This document shows positions 27,615 through 36,416 of a DNA stretch of 60,187 nucleotides, in pieces. The notes below the pieces were generated by a model. That model was given only the letters and a program-made list of their open reading frames with translations. It searched no databases and was not told where the DNA came from. The DNA lies in assembly GCA_903913865.1 (NCBI GenBank), contig CAIWMU010000079.1, forward strand, positions 1 through 60,187. The letters are read 5' to 3'. The first letter of the stretch is position 1; every line of letters starts with the position of its first letter. Source of the stretch: an uncultured Verrucomicrobia subdivision 3 bacterium. GTDB lineage: Bacteria; Verrucomicrobiota; Verrucomicrobiia; Limisphaerales; UBA8199. The position numbers and the translations under genes were made by a program.

Positions 27615-29090
27615 ATGAAAGCCAGTCACGAACAGGAAATTGAATTGCTCAGAGGGGTCACACGTCGCCAGTTCGTGCGCCAAAGCGCGCAGGGACTGGG
27701 TGCTTTATGGATGGCGGCCCACTCCGGGTTGTCTTCCACTGCTGGTCCGGTGATGAGGGATTCAAGATGTCCGCTGCAACAAAGGCCACCCCATTATGCG
27801 CCAAAAGCCAGCCGGATTATTTATATGCACATGGCCGGGGCGCCGAGCCAGCTGGAACTCTTTGATTACAAGCCGGAGTTGCAGAAGCTGGATGGTCAGG
27901 TGTGTCCTTCGGAATTCCTCGAAGGGAAACGGTTTGCATTCATCACGGGCGTGCCAAAATTGCTAGGTCCGGCCTGGCCCTTCCATCGGGAAAAGCAAAC
28001 CGGCCTCTGGATTTCAAGCCTGCTCCCGAAGTTCGAGAAGCATCTGGACAAGGTCTGCATGATCCACACGATGCAGACGGATCAGTTCAATCATGCTCCC
28101 GCCCAACTGCTCGTTCATACTGGCAGCCAGAATCTGGGGGCTGCGAGCTTTGGTTCCTGGGTCACCTATGGATTGGGTACTGTAAATGAGAATTTGCCCG
28201 GTTTCATTGTCCTCCTCTCGGGGGGGACGAACCCTGATGGGGGGAAATCCCTTTGGGGCTCCGGGTTTCTGCCGTCGGTTTACCAAGGGGTTCAGTGCCG
28301 GAGTGAGGGAGATCCGGTGTTGTTTCTCAAGAATCCGCCGGGGGTGACGAGGGAGTTGCGGGGTGAGATGGTCGATCGCATTCGGAAGATCAACCAGCGT
28401 GCTTATGAGGACCTCGGTGATCCGGAAACGCTCACCCGCATTGCCCAATACGAGATGGCCTATCGGATGCAGGCCAGTGCAACTGATGCGTTTGATATTT
28501 CGCAGGAACCGCCGGACATTCATGCCCTCTATGGGACGCAACCGGGTCGTGAGAGCTTTGCAAACAACTGCCTGCTTGCCCGCCGCATGGTGGAACGGGG
28601 AGTCCGGTTCATTCAACTGTTCGATTGGGGCTGGGATACCCACGGAACCGGCGATGACAATTCTGTCGGCAAGGGGCTGAAGCGTAAATGTGACCAGATC
28701 GACCAGCCTGTCTCAGCCTTGCTGACGGATCTCCACCAAAGGGGATTGCTTGAGGACACCCTTGTTGTTTGGGGTGGGGAGTTCGGTCGCACACCGATGC
28801 AAGAGAACCGGGCGGGTATGGAGATGGCGTTCAAGGGGCGGGACCACCACCCCTCGGCCTTCACGATCTGGGTGGCGGGGGGGGGAATAAGAGGTGGCTG
28901 CTCCTATGGTGAAACGGATCCCATTGGCTATAATCCGGTCGGGGAGGGGGTTCCAGTGCGTGACTTGCATGCCACCCTTCTTCATTTGATGGGTATGGAT
29001 CACAAGCGCCTGATTTACCCATTCCAGGGGCTGGATCAAAAAATCACGGGAGTGAAGCCGGTCCGGGTCCTTGACAAGATACTTGCGTGA
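27615..29090 (+). CDS. DUF1501 family protein, Tat-exported
   Basis: A 491-residue partner of the DUF1553 protein. The N-terminus contains TRRQFVRQSAQGLGALWMAA, a twin-arginine signal. The domain belongs to the alkaline-phosphatase/sulfatase-like superfamily; typical pieces are IIYMHMAGAPSQLELFDYKPEL, WDTHG near the centre, VVWGGEFGRTPM, GRDHHPSAFTIWVAGGG and LHATLLHLMGMDH. No enzyme activity has been established for the family that I can name. The single-base gap to the upstream stop codon indicates co-translation. It ends four bases before the potD stop codon on the opposite strand. Confidence 0.94.
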   Translation: MKASHEQEIELLRGVTRRQFVRQSAQGLGALWMAAHSGLSSTAGPVMRDSRCPLQQRPPHYAPKASRIIYMHMAGAPSQLELFDYKPELQKLDGQVCPSEFLEGKRFAFITGVPKLLGPAWPFHREKQTGLWISSLLPKFEKHLDKVCMIHTMQTDQFNHAPAQLLVHTGSQNLGAASFGSWVTYGLGTVNENLPGFIVLLSGGTNPDGGKSLWGSGFLPSVYQGVQCRSEGDPVLFLKNPPGVTRELRGEMVDRIRKINQRAYEDLGDPETLTRIAQYEMAYRMQASATDAFDISQEPPDIHALYGTQPGRESFANNCLLARRMVERGVRFIQLFDWGWDTHGTGDDNSVGKGLKRKCDQIDQPVSALLTDLHQRGLLEDTLVVWGGEFGRTPMQENRAGMEMAFKGRDHHPSAFTIWVAGGGIRGGCSYGETDPIGYNPVGEGVPVRDLHATLLHLMGMDHKRLIYPFQGLDQKITGVKPVRVLDKILA

Positions 29091-29094
29091 CGGC

Positions 29095-30129
29095 TCAGCG
29101 GGATTTTATCTGGGTCCAGATTTCGTCGTAGAGCCGATTACCCATGCCGAGGTCTGAAAGGAACTCGAGCTTTTTCATCATGGATTCTGGAGGATAGATT
29201 GTCGGGTTGGCCAGATCCTCGGGGCGGATGTGGGGTTTGGAAGCCATATTCGGGGTTGAGAACTGGTTGAAGTTTGAGATCCGGGCGCCCACGCGTGCAT
29301 CGAGGATGTAGTTGATGAACTGTTCGGCCAACGCCCTGTGGGGTGCCCTGGCGGTGATGGCCAGATTATCCACCCAGACCTGGCTTCCCTCCTCCGGAAT
29401 AAAATAAACGGTTCCCGGGTCTTCCTGCATTCCGCGTGCCCCCTCTCCGCTGTAGACTATGGCAGCCCGTGCTGTGCGTGCGAGAACCCGGTTTTTTCCG
29501 GCCACACTCCCCTCAAAACTCAGGGCCTTGCTTTTGGCCTGGAGCACCAACTGGCGGGCTTCCTTGAGTTCGGGCGGGTTGGTGGAGTTTATGCTGTGGC
29601 CCCGGTATTTTAATGCGGCCCCGAGCATGTCTCTCACGGAGTCGATCAGAACGAAACTGTCCGGCTGCACTTTGGGTTCAAAGAGCAATCCCCATGAACG
29701 GGAAAGGGCCGTTCCGGGGTTGGTTCGAGCGTAAATACCGACCGTGCCCCATTGGTAAGGGACGGTGTAGATGTTCCCCGGATCATGGGGGAGGTTCATG
29801 AACTTCGGGTCCAGGTTCCCGATGTTCGGCAGATGCTCATGGGGCAGGCGTGACAGCAGCTTGAGCTTGATCATTGCCCGCACAAGGTGGTCGGGGGGAA
29901 CCACGATATCGTAAAGGGCATCACCACCACCCTGAATTTTTGCCAGCATGCTCTCGGCGTCCTCAAAAACGTCGATGTTCACGTGTGCGTCGTGCTCTTT
30001 CTCGAACTGCTTCACCACCTGGGGATCGATATATTCGCTCCAGATGTAGAGGTTGAGTGTTCCCGGGTCTCCGATCGCGGAGGCAAGCGGAGCCAGCAGT
30101 AGGAGCAGCAGGAACGATGTTCTCATCAT
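29095..30129 (-). CDS. potD: Spermidine/putrescine ABC transporter substrate-binding protein
   Basis: Periplasmic polyamine-binding protein. The 344-residue protein has a signal peptide (1-18), then LNLYIWSEYIDPQVVKQFEKE as in PotD/PotF, the hinge-region YTVPYQWGTVGIYAR, and YSGEGARGMQ. The aromatic/acidic pocket residues typical of polyamine binders are present by pattern. It is the last gene of potABCD and overlaps potC by four bases (ATGA), so the binding protein is made from the same mRNA as the permease. Putrescine versus spermidine preference cannot be read from the sequence. Confidence 0.95.
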   Translation of the reverse strand: MMRTSFLLLLLLAPLASAIGDPGTLNLYIWSEYIDPQVVKQFEKEHDAHVNIDVFEDAESMLAKIQGGGDALYDIVVPPDHLVRAMIKLKLLSRLPHEHLPNIGNLDPKFMNLPHDPGNIYTVPYQWGTVGIYARTNPGTALSRSWGLLFEPKVQPDSFVLIDSVRDMLGAALKYRGHSINSTNPPELKEARQLVLQAKSKALSFEGSVAGKNRVLARTARAAIVYSGEGARGMQEDPGTVYFIPEEGSQVWVDNLAITARAPHRALAEQFINYILDARVGARISNFNQFSTPNMASKPHIRPEDLANPTIYPPESMMKKLEFLSDLGMGNRLYDEIWTQIKSR

Positions 30130-30935
30130 ATGTCCCTGATGCTCCTATATTTCCACGACCGCTGCAAGACCGTGGCAGCCAGGGTGGCCGCCATGGAAAT
30201 GGCGATGATGAAGGTTGACAGTGCGTTGATATCCGGTGTTATACCACGTTTGACAGATGAATAGATCAGGATCGGAAGTGTTGTGGATCCGGGTCCGGAC
30301 GTGAAAAAACTCACGACGAAGTCATCAAGGCTCAGGGTGAAGGCGAGCATGGATGCGGCGATGATTCCAGGAGCGATCAACGGCAGGGTGACATGCAGGA
30401 ACGTCTGAATCTCATTCGCCCCAAGATCCCGCGATGCCTCTTCCAGGGAGGGATCCATACCGGCCAGACGGGCCCCCACGACGATGGTGACAAAGGGGAT
30501 TTGAAAAGTGACGTGGGCCACGATCATTGTCGGGAGACCCAATTCAAAGAGTCCAAACCACTGGCGGGCGAGGGAATAAAACATCAGCAAAGCCACCGCC
30601 ATGACAATGTCGGGAATGAAGATGGGAACCCTTAAGAGACCGATTGTGAAGGATTTGAGAGGGATGCGGAATCGGGCCAGCCCGAAAGCGAGCAACGAGC
30701 CAAGAACAGTGGCGATCCCCGTGCTGACCAGTCCCAGAATGAGCGTGTTTCTGGCAGCGGCCCAGGCCAGTGGGTTTTCCATCAGGACTCCATACCATCG
30801 TGTTGTGAACCCGCCCCAGGTGGAGCCAAATCTGGCGGCATTGAATGAGTAAACGATGACAACGAGGATTGGAGCGTAAAGAAAGGCATAGAGCAGCGCG
30901 CTCACTCCCGCGAGTGAAATCGGGAAGCGCTTCAA
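30126..30935 (-). CDS. potC: Spermidine/putrescine ABC transporter permease PotC
   Basis: Inner-membrane permease of the polyamine importer. The 269-residue protein has six predicted membrane helices and the permease EAA loop (EEASRDLGANEIQTFLHVTLPLIAPGI), which contacts the ATPase. SLDDFVVSFFTSGPGSTTLPILIYSSVKRGITPDINALST is characteristic of PotC. Its start overlaps potB by four bases and its stop overlaps potD by four bases. Confidence 0.95.
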   Translation of the reverse strand: MKRFPISLAGVSALLYAFLYAPILVVIVYSFNAARFGSTWGGFTTRWYGVLMENPLAWAAARNTLILGLVSTGIATVLGSLLAFGLARFRIPLKSFTIGLLRVPIFIPDIVMAVALLMFYSLARQWFGLFELGLPTMIVAHVTFQIPFVTIVVGARLAGMDPSLEEASRDLGANEIQTFLHVTLPLIAPGIIAASMLAFTLSLDDFVVSFFTSGPGSTTLPILIYSSVKRGITPDINALSTFIIAISMAATLAATVLQRSWKYRSIRDI

Positions 30936-31855
30936 AGGAGTCCTCCCTCACCCCCAGCCTGTTTTGCTCCACGAAACCACAGCCCCGCCATCACCAGCAG
31001 CAGGGCCACAAACGAGATGGCGGCCCCAAAGGGCCAGTCCCGGCCGGCCCCGAATTGTTGCTGGATCAGGTTCCCCAGCATGGTGGTCTTGGCACCACCC
31101 AGCAAATCCGGGATGACAAACTGACCTGTTGCCGGCAGAAACACGAGAATACATCCCGCACCCAGTCCAGGGAGTATTTGTGGCAGGATGGCGTGGCGGA
31201 AAACCTGGGACCCGTTGGCCCCAAGATCCACAGCTGCCTCGGCCAGACACCAATCAATCTTTTCCACCGAGGCATAAAGAGGGAGCACCATGAACGGTAG
31301 AAAGTCACAGACCATCCCAACAAGGATCGCGAACACACCGGGATAGAGGCCGGTGCCCGGGGAAATCCAGCCAAATATTTCTGCCAGACGGCAGATCCAG
31401 CCTCCCGGCGAGAGGAGAATCTGCCAGGCATACGTCCTGATCAGCAGGTTCGTCCAGAATGGGATGACGATAAGGATCAATCCAGCGGTTCTCCATCCAA
31501 GTGGCAGCCGTCCAATGAAAAAGCATAGGGGCAGGGCGGCGACCATGCAAATGGAGGCGGTTGCCAGACCGAGGGCCAGACTGCGGATGAGAATTGCAGG
31601 GTAGAGTGGATCAAAACCCAGAATGCCAAATCCGAGCAACCGCCTATAGTTGTCCAGTGTCAGTGGCAGTCCGATCTCCCCATATTCCCCACGCGTCATG
31701 AAACTGATGGCAACAACCGCCAGCAGTGGAATGAACAGGAAGCAGAGCATCCACATCAACCCAGGGCCACTGGTGAGGGTTGAACGCAGCCGGTCATCCC
31801 GTTCCGAGTGGACGTGGTTCTTTTGGGCAGCTTTGTCCCGTCGAACAGTGATCAT
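30932..31855 (-). CDS. potB: Spermidine/putrescine ABC transporter permease PotB
   Basis: Second inner-membrane permease, pairing with PotC. The 307-residue protein has a hydrophilic N-terminus of about 30 residues, six membrane helices, the sequence IPFWTNLLIRTYAWQILL seen in PotB, and the EAA loop EAAVDLGANGSQVFRHAILPQILPG. It overlaps potA upstream and potC downstream by four bases each. Confidence 0.95.
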   Translation of the reverse strand: MITVRRDKAAQKNHVHSERDDRLRSTLTSGPGLMWMLCFLFIPLLAVVAISFMTRGEYGEIGLPLTLDNYRRLLGFGILGFDPLYPAILIRSLALGLATASICMVAALPLCFFIGRLPLGWRTAGLILIVIPFWTNLLIRTYAWQILLSPGGWICRLAEIFGWISPGTGLYPGVFAILVGMVCDFLPFMVLPLYASVEKIDWCLAEAAVDLGANGSQVFRHAILPQILPGLGAGCILVFLPATGQFVIPDLLGGAKTTMLGNLIQQQFGAGRDWPFGAAISFVALLLVMAGLWFRGAKQAGGEGGLL

Positions 31856-32949
31856 TCGTCCTCCAGCAGCACAAGGCTCTCCTCGGCCAGGATGCAGTAG
31901 GCGCGGTCACCTTCGTGAAGGAATTGATGCGCGGCACCATTGTTCATAAGGGTCGCGTGCAGGCGGATGGCACCGACGTCCAGTTGATATTGGGTGGAGG
32001 CACCGCCGTAGATCACTTGTTGGATCACTCCAGAGAAAACGTTCCCGCATCCTGATGGCTTCTCCCTTGAGATATGAAGTTTCTCAGGGCGCAGGGCCAA
32101 ATGGACTGTTCCACCGATTGAAAGGGTTTTGGAATTGTGGAGGTGAATGAATGTTAGTGCTCCAAGTTCGGTGCCCACCGTGGCAACTCCGTTGCCGATG
32201 CCTTGCACCCGTCCTGAGATCAGGTTGCAGGTTCCGAGAAATTGAGCCACAAACCGTGTCCTGGGCTGGTCGTAAAGTTGGCGCCCTGTGTCCAGTTGTT
32301 CGATTCTGCCTGCGTTCATGACAGCTATGCGATCACTCATCACAAGCGCCTCCTCCTGGTCGTGAGTCACGTGGATGAATGTGATTCCCAGCCTACGTTG
32401 CAACCCCTGAAGCTCATCCTGGAGTTGGCGTCGAAGCTTCAAGTCCAAGGCTCCGAGTGGTTCATCCAGCAGGAGGACTTGTGGCTCGTTCACTATTGCC
32501 CTGGCCAACGCCACCCGCTGCTTCTGTCCTCCGGAAATCTGTGCGGGGTAGCGGTCCCCCAGATCTTCTATTGCGACGACCTCCATGATTCGATCAACAC
32601 GGGATCGTGTTTCGGCGGAGGGGACTCCTTTCATCTTCAAGCCAAAGGCAATGTTCTGCCGAATGTTGAGATGGGGGAACAGTGCGTAGGATTGAAAGAC
32701 TGTGTTGACGGGCCTTTTATGGGCGGGGATGCCACCAGCATCCTTTCCGTCGATGCGGAGTCTGCCAGCATCCGGAAGGTCCAACCCTGCTATCAGCCTC
32801 AGCAGGGTGGTCTTCCCGCAGCCGGATGGGCCCAGCAGGGAAAAAAACTCACCCTTGCGGATCGAGAACGAAACCTGCCGGAGAGCTTCAACAGTTCCGT
32901 AGCGCCGTTCAAGCCCCTCTGCCTCAATCGCCCAGCTCGCTAGATCCAT
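31852..32949 (-). CDS. potA: Spermidine/putrescine ABC transporter ATP-binding protein
   Basis: ATPase of the polyamine importer. The 365-residue protein contains Walker A GPSGCGKTT (about 40-48), the Q-loop, the signature SGGQKQRVALARA, Walker B VLLLDEPLGALDLKLR and the H-loop THDQEEAL; the C-terminal 120 residues form the TOBE regulatory domain. The start at 32949 gives the usual N-terminus before the nucleotide-binding fold; a long upstream in-frame stretch to 33309 overlaps the EF-G-like gene and is not homologous. It is the first gene of potABCD. Confidence 0.96.
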   Translation of the reverse strand: MDLASWAIEAEGLERRYGTVEALRQVSFSIRKGEFFSLLGPSGCGKTTLLRLIAGLDLPDAGRLRIDGKDAGGIPAHKRPVNTVFQSYALFPHLNIRQNIAFGLKMKGVPSAETRSRVDRIMEVVAIEDLGDRYPAQISGGQKQRVALARAIVNEPQVLLLDEPLGALDLKLRRQLQDELQGLQRRLGITFIHVTHDQEEALVMSDRIAVMNAGRIEQLDTGRQLYDQPRTRFVAQFLGTCNLISGRVQGIGNGVATVGTELGALTFIHLHNSKTLSIGGTVHLALRPEKLHISREKPSGCGNVFSGVIQQVIYGGASTQYQLDVGAIRLHATLMNNGAAHQFLHEGDRAYCILAEESLVLLEDE

Positions 32950-33071
32950 GGAGTCATAGCTTTCAAGGGGGATTTGATTTGAACAGATCCGGTGTTTTGA
33001 TGCCAGTTGCGTTAATGTTGGGATGAATAGAGGACCGAATGGGGCTCGAATCCCCCGAACCCGAAACCTTA

Positions 33072-33100
33072 AGGGCGGGCCACCCGATGCGGCCCGCCCT
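33072..33100 (-). terminator. Hairpin downstream of the EF-G-like gene
   Basis: A perfect ten-base-pair stem, AGGGCGGGCC / GGCCCGCCCT with a nine-base loop, begins 16 bases after the EF-G-like stop codon. On the - strand it is followed by a weak T-rich stretch, fitting a terminator between that gene and potA. Confidence 0.65.
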
Positions 33101-33115
33101 GAATGGAGGCGGAGA

Positions 33116-35203
33116 CTATTCCGCCGGCTGTTGCCGGTGCTTTTTGAATTCGTCGATGACCTTTTGCTCCTGATCCCGAGGCATCTCCTCATAGTGGTCA
33201 AATTTCTCCGAATGCTGTCCGCGCCCGCCGGTGAGCGACCGCAGAGTGCAGCAGTATCGGTATAGTTCCTTGGCCGGGACATGGGCCTTGATGAGCTGGA
33301 AACTTCCATCCATGTCCATGCCCTGAATCTTGCCGCGGCGACTGGACAGATCTCCCATCACTTTGCCCATGCAATCCTCAGGGATACGGATTTCAACCAT
33401 GTGGATTGGTTCCAGCAGGCACGGTTTCGCCACCAGAAAGGACTCCTTGAAGGCGAAGTATCCGGCGATCTGGAAGGCGATATCCTTTGAGTCCACCGGA
33501 TGCATCTTGCCATCGTAGAAGTCGATCCGCACATCGACCACCCTATATCCGGCAAGGATTCCCTCCTCGCAGGCCTTCTGAACTCCCTTTTCAACGGAGG
33601 GGACGAAACTACGGTCCACGTTCTGCCCGCTCAGGGTCTCTGTGAACTCCACCCCTGTATCCCGCCCCTTGGGTTCGATTTTCATCCATACCTCGGCGAA
33701 CTGCCCAGCGCCCCCGGTTTGCTTCTTATGACGATGCTTGGAGTCGCCCCTGCCTTTGATTGTTTCCCGGTAGCGGACCCGGGGTTCGGTCAGTTCCACA
33801 TGGACATTGTAGCGTTTTCTCAGCCATTCAGCGATCACCTCCAAGTGGAGTTCCCCCTGGGCGGAAACGATGGTCTGGTGCAACTCGGAATCGACCATGT
33901 GCTGGAAGGTTGGATCCTCGTGGTGCAGTGCTGCCAAGCCGGTCGCGATCTTGTCCTCCTCCCCTTTGACGTTGCCCTTCAGTGCAGCATGAATGCTTGG
34001 GCTTGGGTATTCGACCTTCGGAAGCATGACGGGCTTTCGGGGGTTGCAGAGAGTGTTGCCCGTATGGGTGTCTTTGAGTTTGACGACTGCCCCAATATCG
34101 CCAGCGTTCAGGCTTTGAACGGTCGTTCGGGTTTTTCCGTTTAGAAGATAAATCTGCCCGATTTTTTCCGTGGTTCTGCGGGAGGTGTTGTAGAGGTCGC
34201 TCCCAAACTTTATGTGGCCGGAATAGACGCGGAAAAAGGAAAGTTCACCAAACTGGGCCTCGCTCATGGTCTTGAACACATAGAGCACCGGATCCGGATC
34301 ATTCAGGTGGACTTCCACATCCTTGCCATCAGGATCATGGGCGGTGAGGGTCTCCCGGTCTACCGGGGATGATCCATACTTGGCGATGAAATCCATCAGG
34401 CGGGCCACTCCAACGTTTTTTTCGGCAGAGGTAACGAACAGGGGAACAAAGGTCTGCTTTTGAATGGCGGCGTGAATGCCGGCGCGCATCTCCTCCTCCG
34501 ACAAACCACCCTGAGAAAAGAACTTTTCCATGAGGGCGTCGTCAGATTCAGCAATGAATTCGATCATCTGCGCATGGAGCTGCTTGACCTTCTCTGCCCA
34601 GATTCCTGTCGCAGGGGCCTCGGTAAATTTCCCGCTCTTGTCGTCGGCGTAGGTAATGATTTCGTTCCGGGGAACATCAAGAACCTGGGTAAACCCAGGA
34701 CCTGCATTTACTGGCAGCGTGAGAGGGAACACCCGTTCCCCGAAATGTTCACGGACTTGTGCGAGCACCTTCTCAAAGTCGGTCTCCTCCTTGTCGAAAG
34801 CGTTGACTACCACCATTTTGGGAATTCCGTCCTCAGTTGCATATTTCCACACAGCATCGGTTCCCACCCCGACCCCGTGATTCGCGTGCACGACAACGAG
34901 TGCGAAATCCCCGACTTTCAAGGCACCCAACCCCTCGCTGATGAAGTCAGTGTATCCAGGGCAATCCAGAATGTTAAACTTCTTCCCCAGCCACTCCAGA
35001 TGCATGAGGGTTGCTGAGACGCTGATCTGCCGGTGCTGTTCAGTGTCGTGGTAATCAGAGACCGTGGTTCCGGCAGCGATGCTGCCCATGCGATTGATCA
35101 CACCGCCACACGCGAGCATCGCTTCACTGAGCATAGTTTTTCCACAGGAAGCGTGTCCGACGATGGCGAAGTTGCGAATTTCAGAAGGTTGATATTCTTT
35201 CAT
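33116..35203 (-). CDS. EF-G-like translational GTPase (EF-G-2 type)
   Basis: A 695-residue relative of elongation factor G. Domains run in the EF-G order: GTPase (G1 GHASCGKT, G3 DCPGYTD), domain II, III, IV (YRETIKG, KKQTGGAGQFAEVW) and V (SSRRGKIQGMDMDG). Two motifs differ from canonical EF-G: the switch I region reads SDYHDTEQHRQISV, and the G4 motif NKxD reads NAFD (VVVNAFDKEE). It resembles the EF-G-2/'EF-G-like' branch rather than the main fusA factor; no rpsL, rpsG or tuf lies next to it. The start at 35203 gives the correct N-terminus. The cellular role is unknown. Confidence 0.9.
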   Translation of the reverse strand: MKEYQPSEIRNFAIVGHASCGKTMLSEAMLACGGVINRMGSIAAGTTVSDYHDTEQHRQISVSATLMHLEWLGKKFNILDCPGYTDFISEGLGALKVGDFALVVVHANHGVGVGTDAVWKYATEDGIPKMVVVNAFDKEETDFEKVLAQVREHFGERVFPLTLPVNAGPGFTQVLDVPRNEIITYADDKSGKFTEAPATGIWAEKVKQLHAQMIEFIAESDDALMEKFFSQGGLSEEEMRAGIHAAIQKQTFVPLFVTSAEKNVGVARLMDFIAKYGSSPVDRETLTAHDPDGKDVEVHLNDPDPVLYVFKTMSEAQFGELSFFRVYSGHIKFGSDLYNTSRRTTEKIGQIYLLNGKTRTTVQSLNAGDIGAVVKLKDTHTGNTLCNPRKPVMLPKVEYPSPSIHAALKGNVKGEEDKIATGLAALHHEDPTFQHMVDSELHQTIVSAQGELHLEVIAEWLRKRYNVHVELTEPRVRYRETIKGRGDSKHRHKKQTGGAGQFAEVWMKIEPKGRDTGVEFTETLSGQNVDRSFVPSVEKGVQKACEEGILAGYRVVDVRIDFYDGKMHPVDSKDIAFQIAGYFAFKESFLVAKPCLLEPIHMVEIRIPEDCMGKVMGDLSSRRGKIQGMDMDGSFQLIKAHVPAKELYRYCCTLRSLTGGRGQHSEKFDHYEEMPRDQEQKVIDEFKKHRQQPAE

Positions 35204-35420
35204 AATCGAGTCTGGTTTCTTTTCGATCCATGCACGTTGCAACTGACGTTCTTATGTCCTGTAGAATGGAGAAAGACGGGGCTCGACTGCAAGCGAATTG
35301 ATTAAAATGGTTCGTTTGCTGAAGTTAAACTTTCGAGGTCGGCTCCCCCAAGGCAGGTAGGATCAGGATTCCTCCATTCCAAAATGCCGATTGTTGTGCA
35401 AGCCGCGATCCCTTGTCCTG

Positions 35421-36416
35421 TTACGGAATAGACCGGATCGGGGGGTGGGGCGCGGGGAATGTTCGGGGAAAGCCGGTCCGGGCTGAATTTCCGGATGCTT
35501 CCAGGGGGATCAATTGGTAGGTGCGGGTGCCGGACAAGTCTCCGGTCTGGGGAGGCATGCATCGGCAAGTAAGCGTAAGGACGTCCCGGGTATCAGACCT
35601 GAGGTAAATGGAAGGTCCCATTGGGACTGGGCCGTCTTCAATGATCCGAGCAACCACAAATCCTGAACTTTTTGCCACAGCCTCCTCCAAGGCAAATTCT
35701 CTCCCAGGCAACGGGACTTGGAATAGGTCTCTTGCCCGTTTTTCCAACGAGTCGGCGGCAAAAACCAGGGTTTTACCTGATGAATCCTCAAGAACTTCCC
35801 AAATGACCGGGCTGCCCGAGGTGTTCAACGTCACGCGGATCCCCTGCATGAGTGGGTGCCGCAAGGATTTTCCCCTTTTCTGCTGGCGTGAGTAGAGCCA
35901 ATAATAGGTGATGCGTGGGTGAGGTTGCCCGCCGATATTGGCGGTGTCGGTCTCATAATAGAGGGTTGGGTTTGTGATATCTGTCCGGAACCCCTGTTCT
36001 GTGGCCTCGAGTTTGCCGAACAGATCCGGGTTGGAAAGGTTCCCTGAGTTGTTGGTCGGGCTTTCCAGAAAGAGTAGCGGGGCCAGATCTGCGACCAGAT
36101 TGGGAGCATCCCCCGGAGCGGGCTTGAAAAAAAGCGCGCATTTGAGGCGTCCTTTGCTCCGCGCACGGATCTCAGCCGTTGAGTCGTTCCCGGTTGTTGA
36201 GGGGGCGGCAGGGGCGAGCGGAACTCCGGTTTGTGAGGTCGGTGGGGTTTTCCGTCCAGTCTGGACGGCCTCGGAGTGGATCAATGATTTGCAACTCAAC
36301 AGGGTCAGGCAGATGAGGATGATTCCCGTTGTCTTTACCCTCGTGCCTCGGGAAAAGGATCCGGGGGAGGGGCGACCTGCCTCACCGGAACGGTTTGGCT
36401 GGCGATCATTTGACAT
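35421..36416 (-). CDS. Predicted lipoprotein of unknown function
   Basis: A 331-residue protein with no domain I can name. A hydrophobic stretch (about 31-41) ends in the lipobox LLSC, making Cys42 the lipidation site; the 30-residue basic region before it is longer than usual. The mature part starts with a Pro/Thr/Ser-rich linker (about 50-90), then a mixed domain with hydrophobic strands (ALFFKPAPG, RITYYWLYSRQQ, VIWEVLEDSSGK, GFVVARIIEDGPVPMGPSIYLRSD). The start overlaps the HpnA-like gene by 11 bases, so both are likely expressed together. It may sit at the outer membrane. Confidence 0.6.
   Translation of the reverse strand: MSNDRQPNRSGEAGRPSPGSFSRGTRVKTTGIILICLTLLSCKSLIHSEAVQTGRKTPPTSQTGVPLAPAAPSTTGNDSTAEIRARSKGRLKCALFFKPAPGDAPNLVADLAPLLFLESPTNNSGNLSNPDLFGKLEATEQGFRTDITNPTLYYETDTANIGGQPHPRITYYWLYSRQQKRGKSLRHPLMQGIRVTLNTSGSPVIWEVLEDSSGKTLVFAADSLEKRARDLFQVPLPGREFALEEAVAKSSGFVVARIIEDGPVPMGPSIYLRSDTRDVLTLTCRCMPPQTGDLSGTRTYQLIPLEASGNSARTGFPRTFPAPHPPIRSIP

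Noticed and set aside
33038-33062. A sequence resembling a tRNA T-arm (GGGGCTCGAATCCCC).
   Set aside because: No acceptor-stem partner for the following bases, no D-arm or anticodon arm in the preceding 70 bases, and the T-loop begins CT rather than TT. Treated as chance or a weak hairpin.
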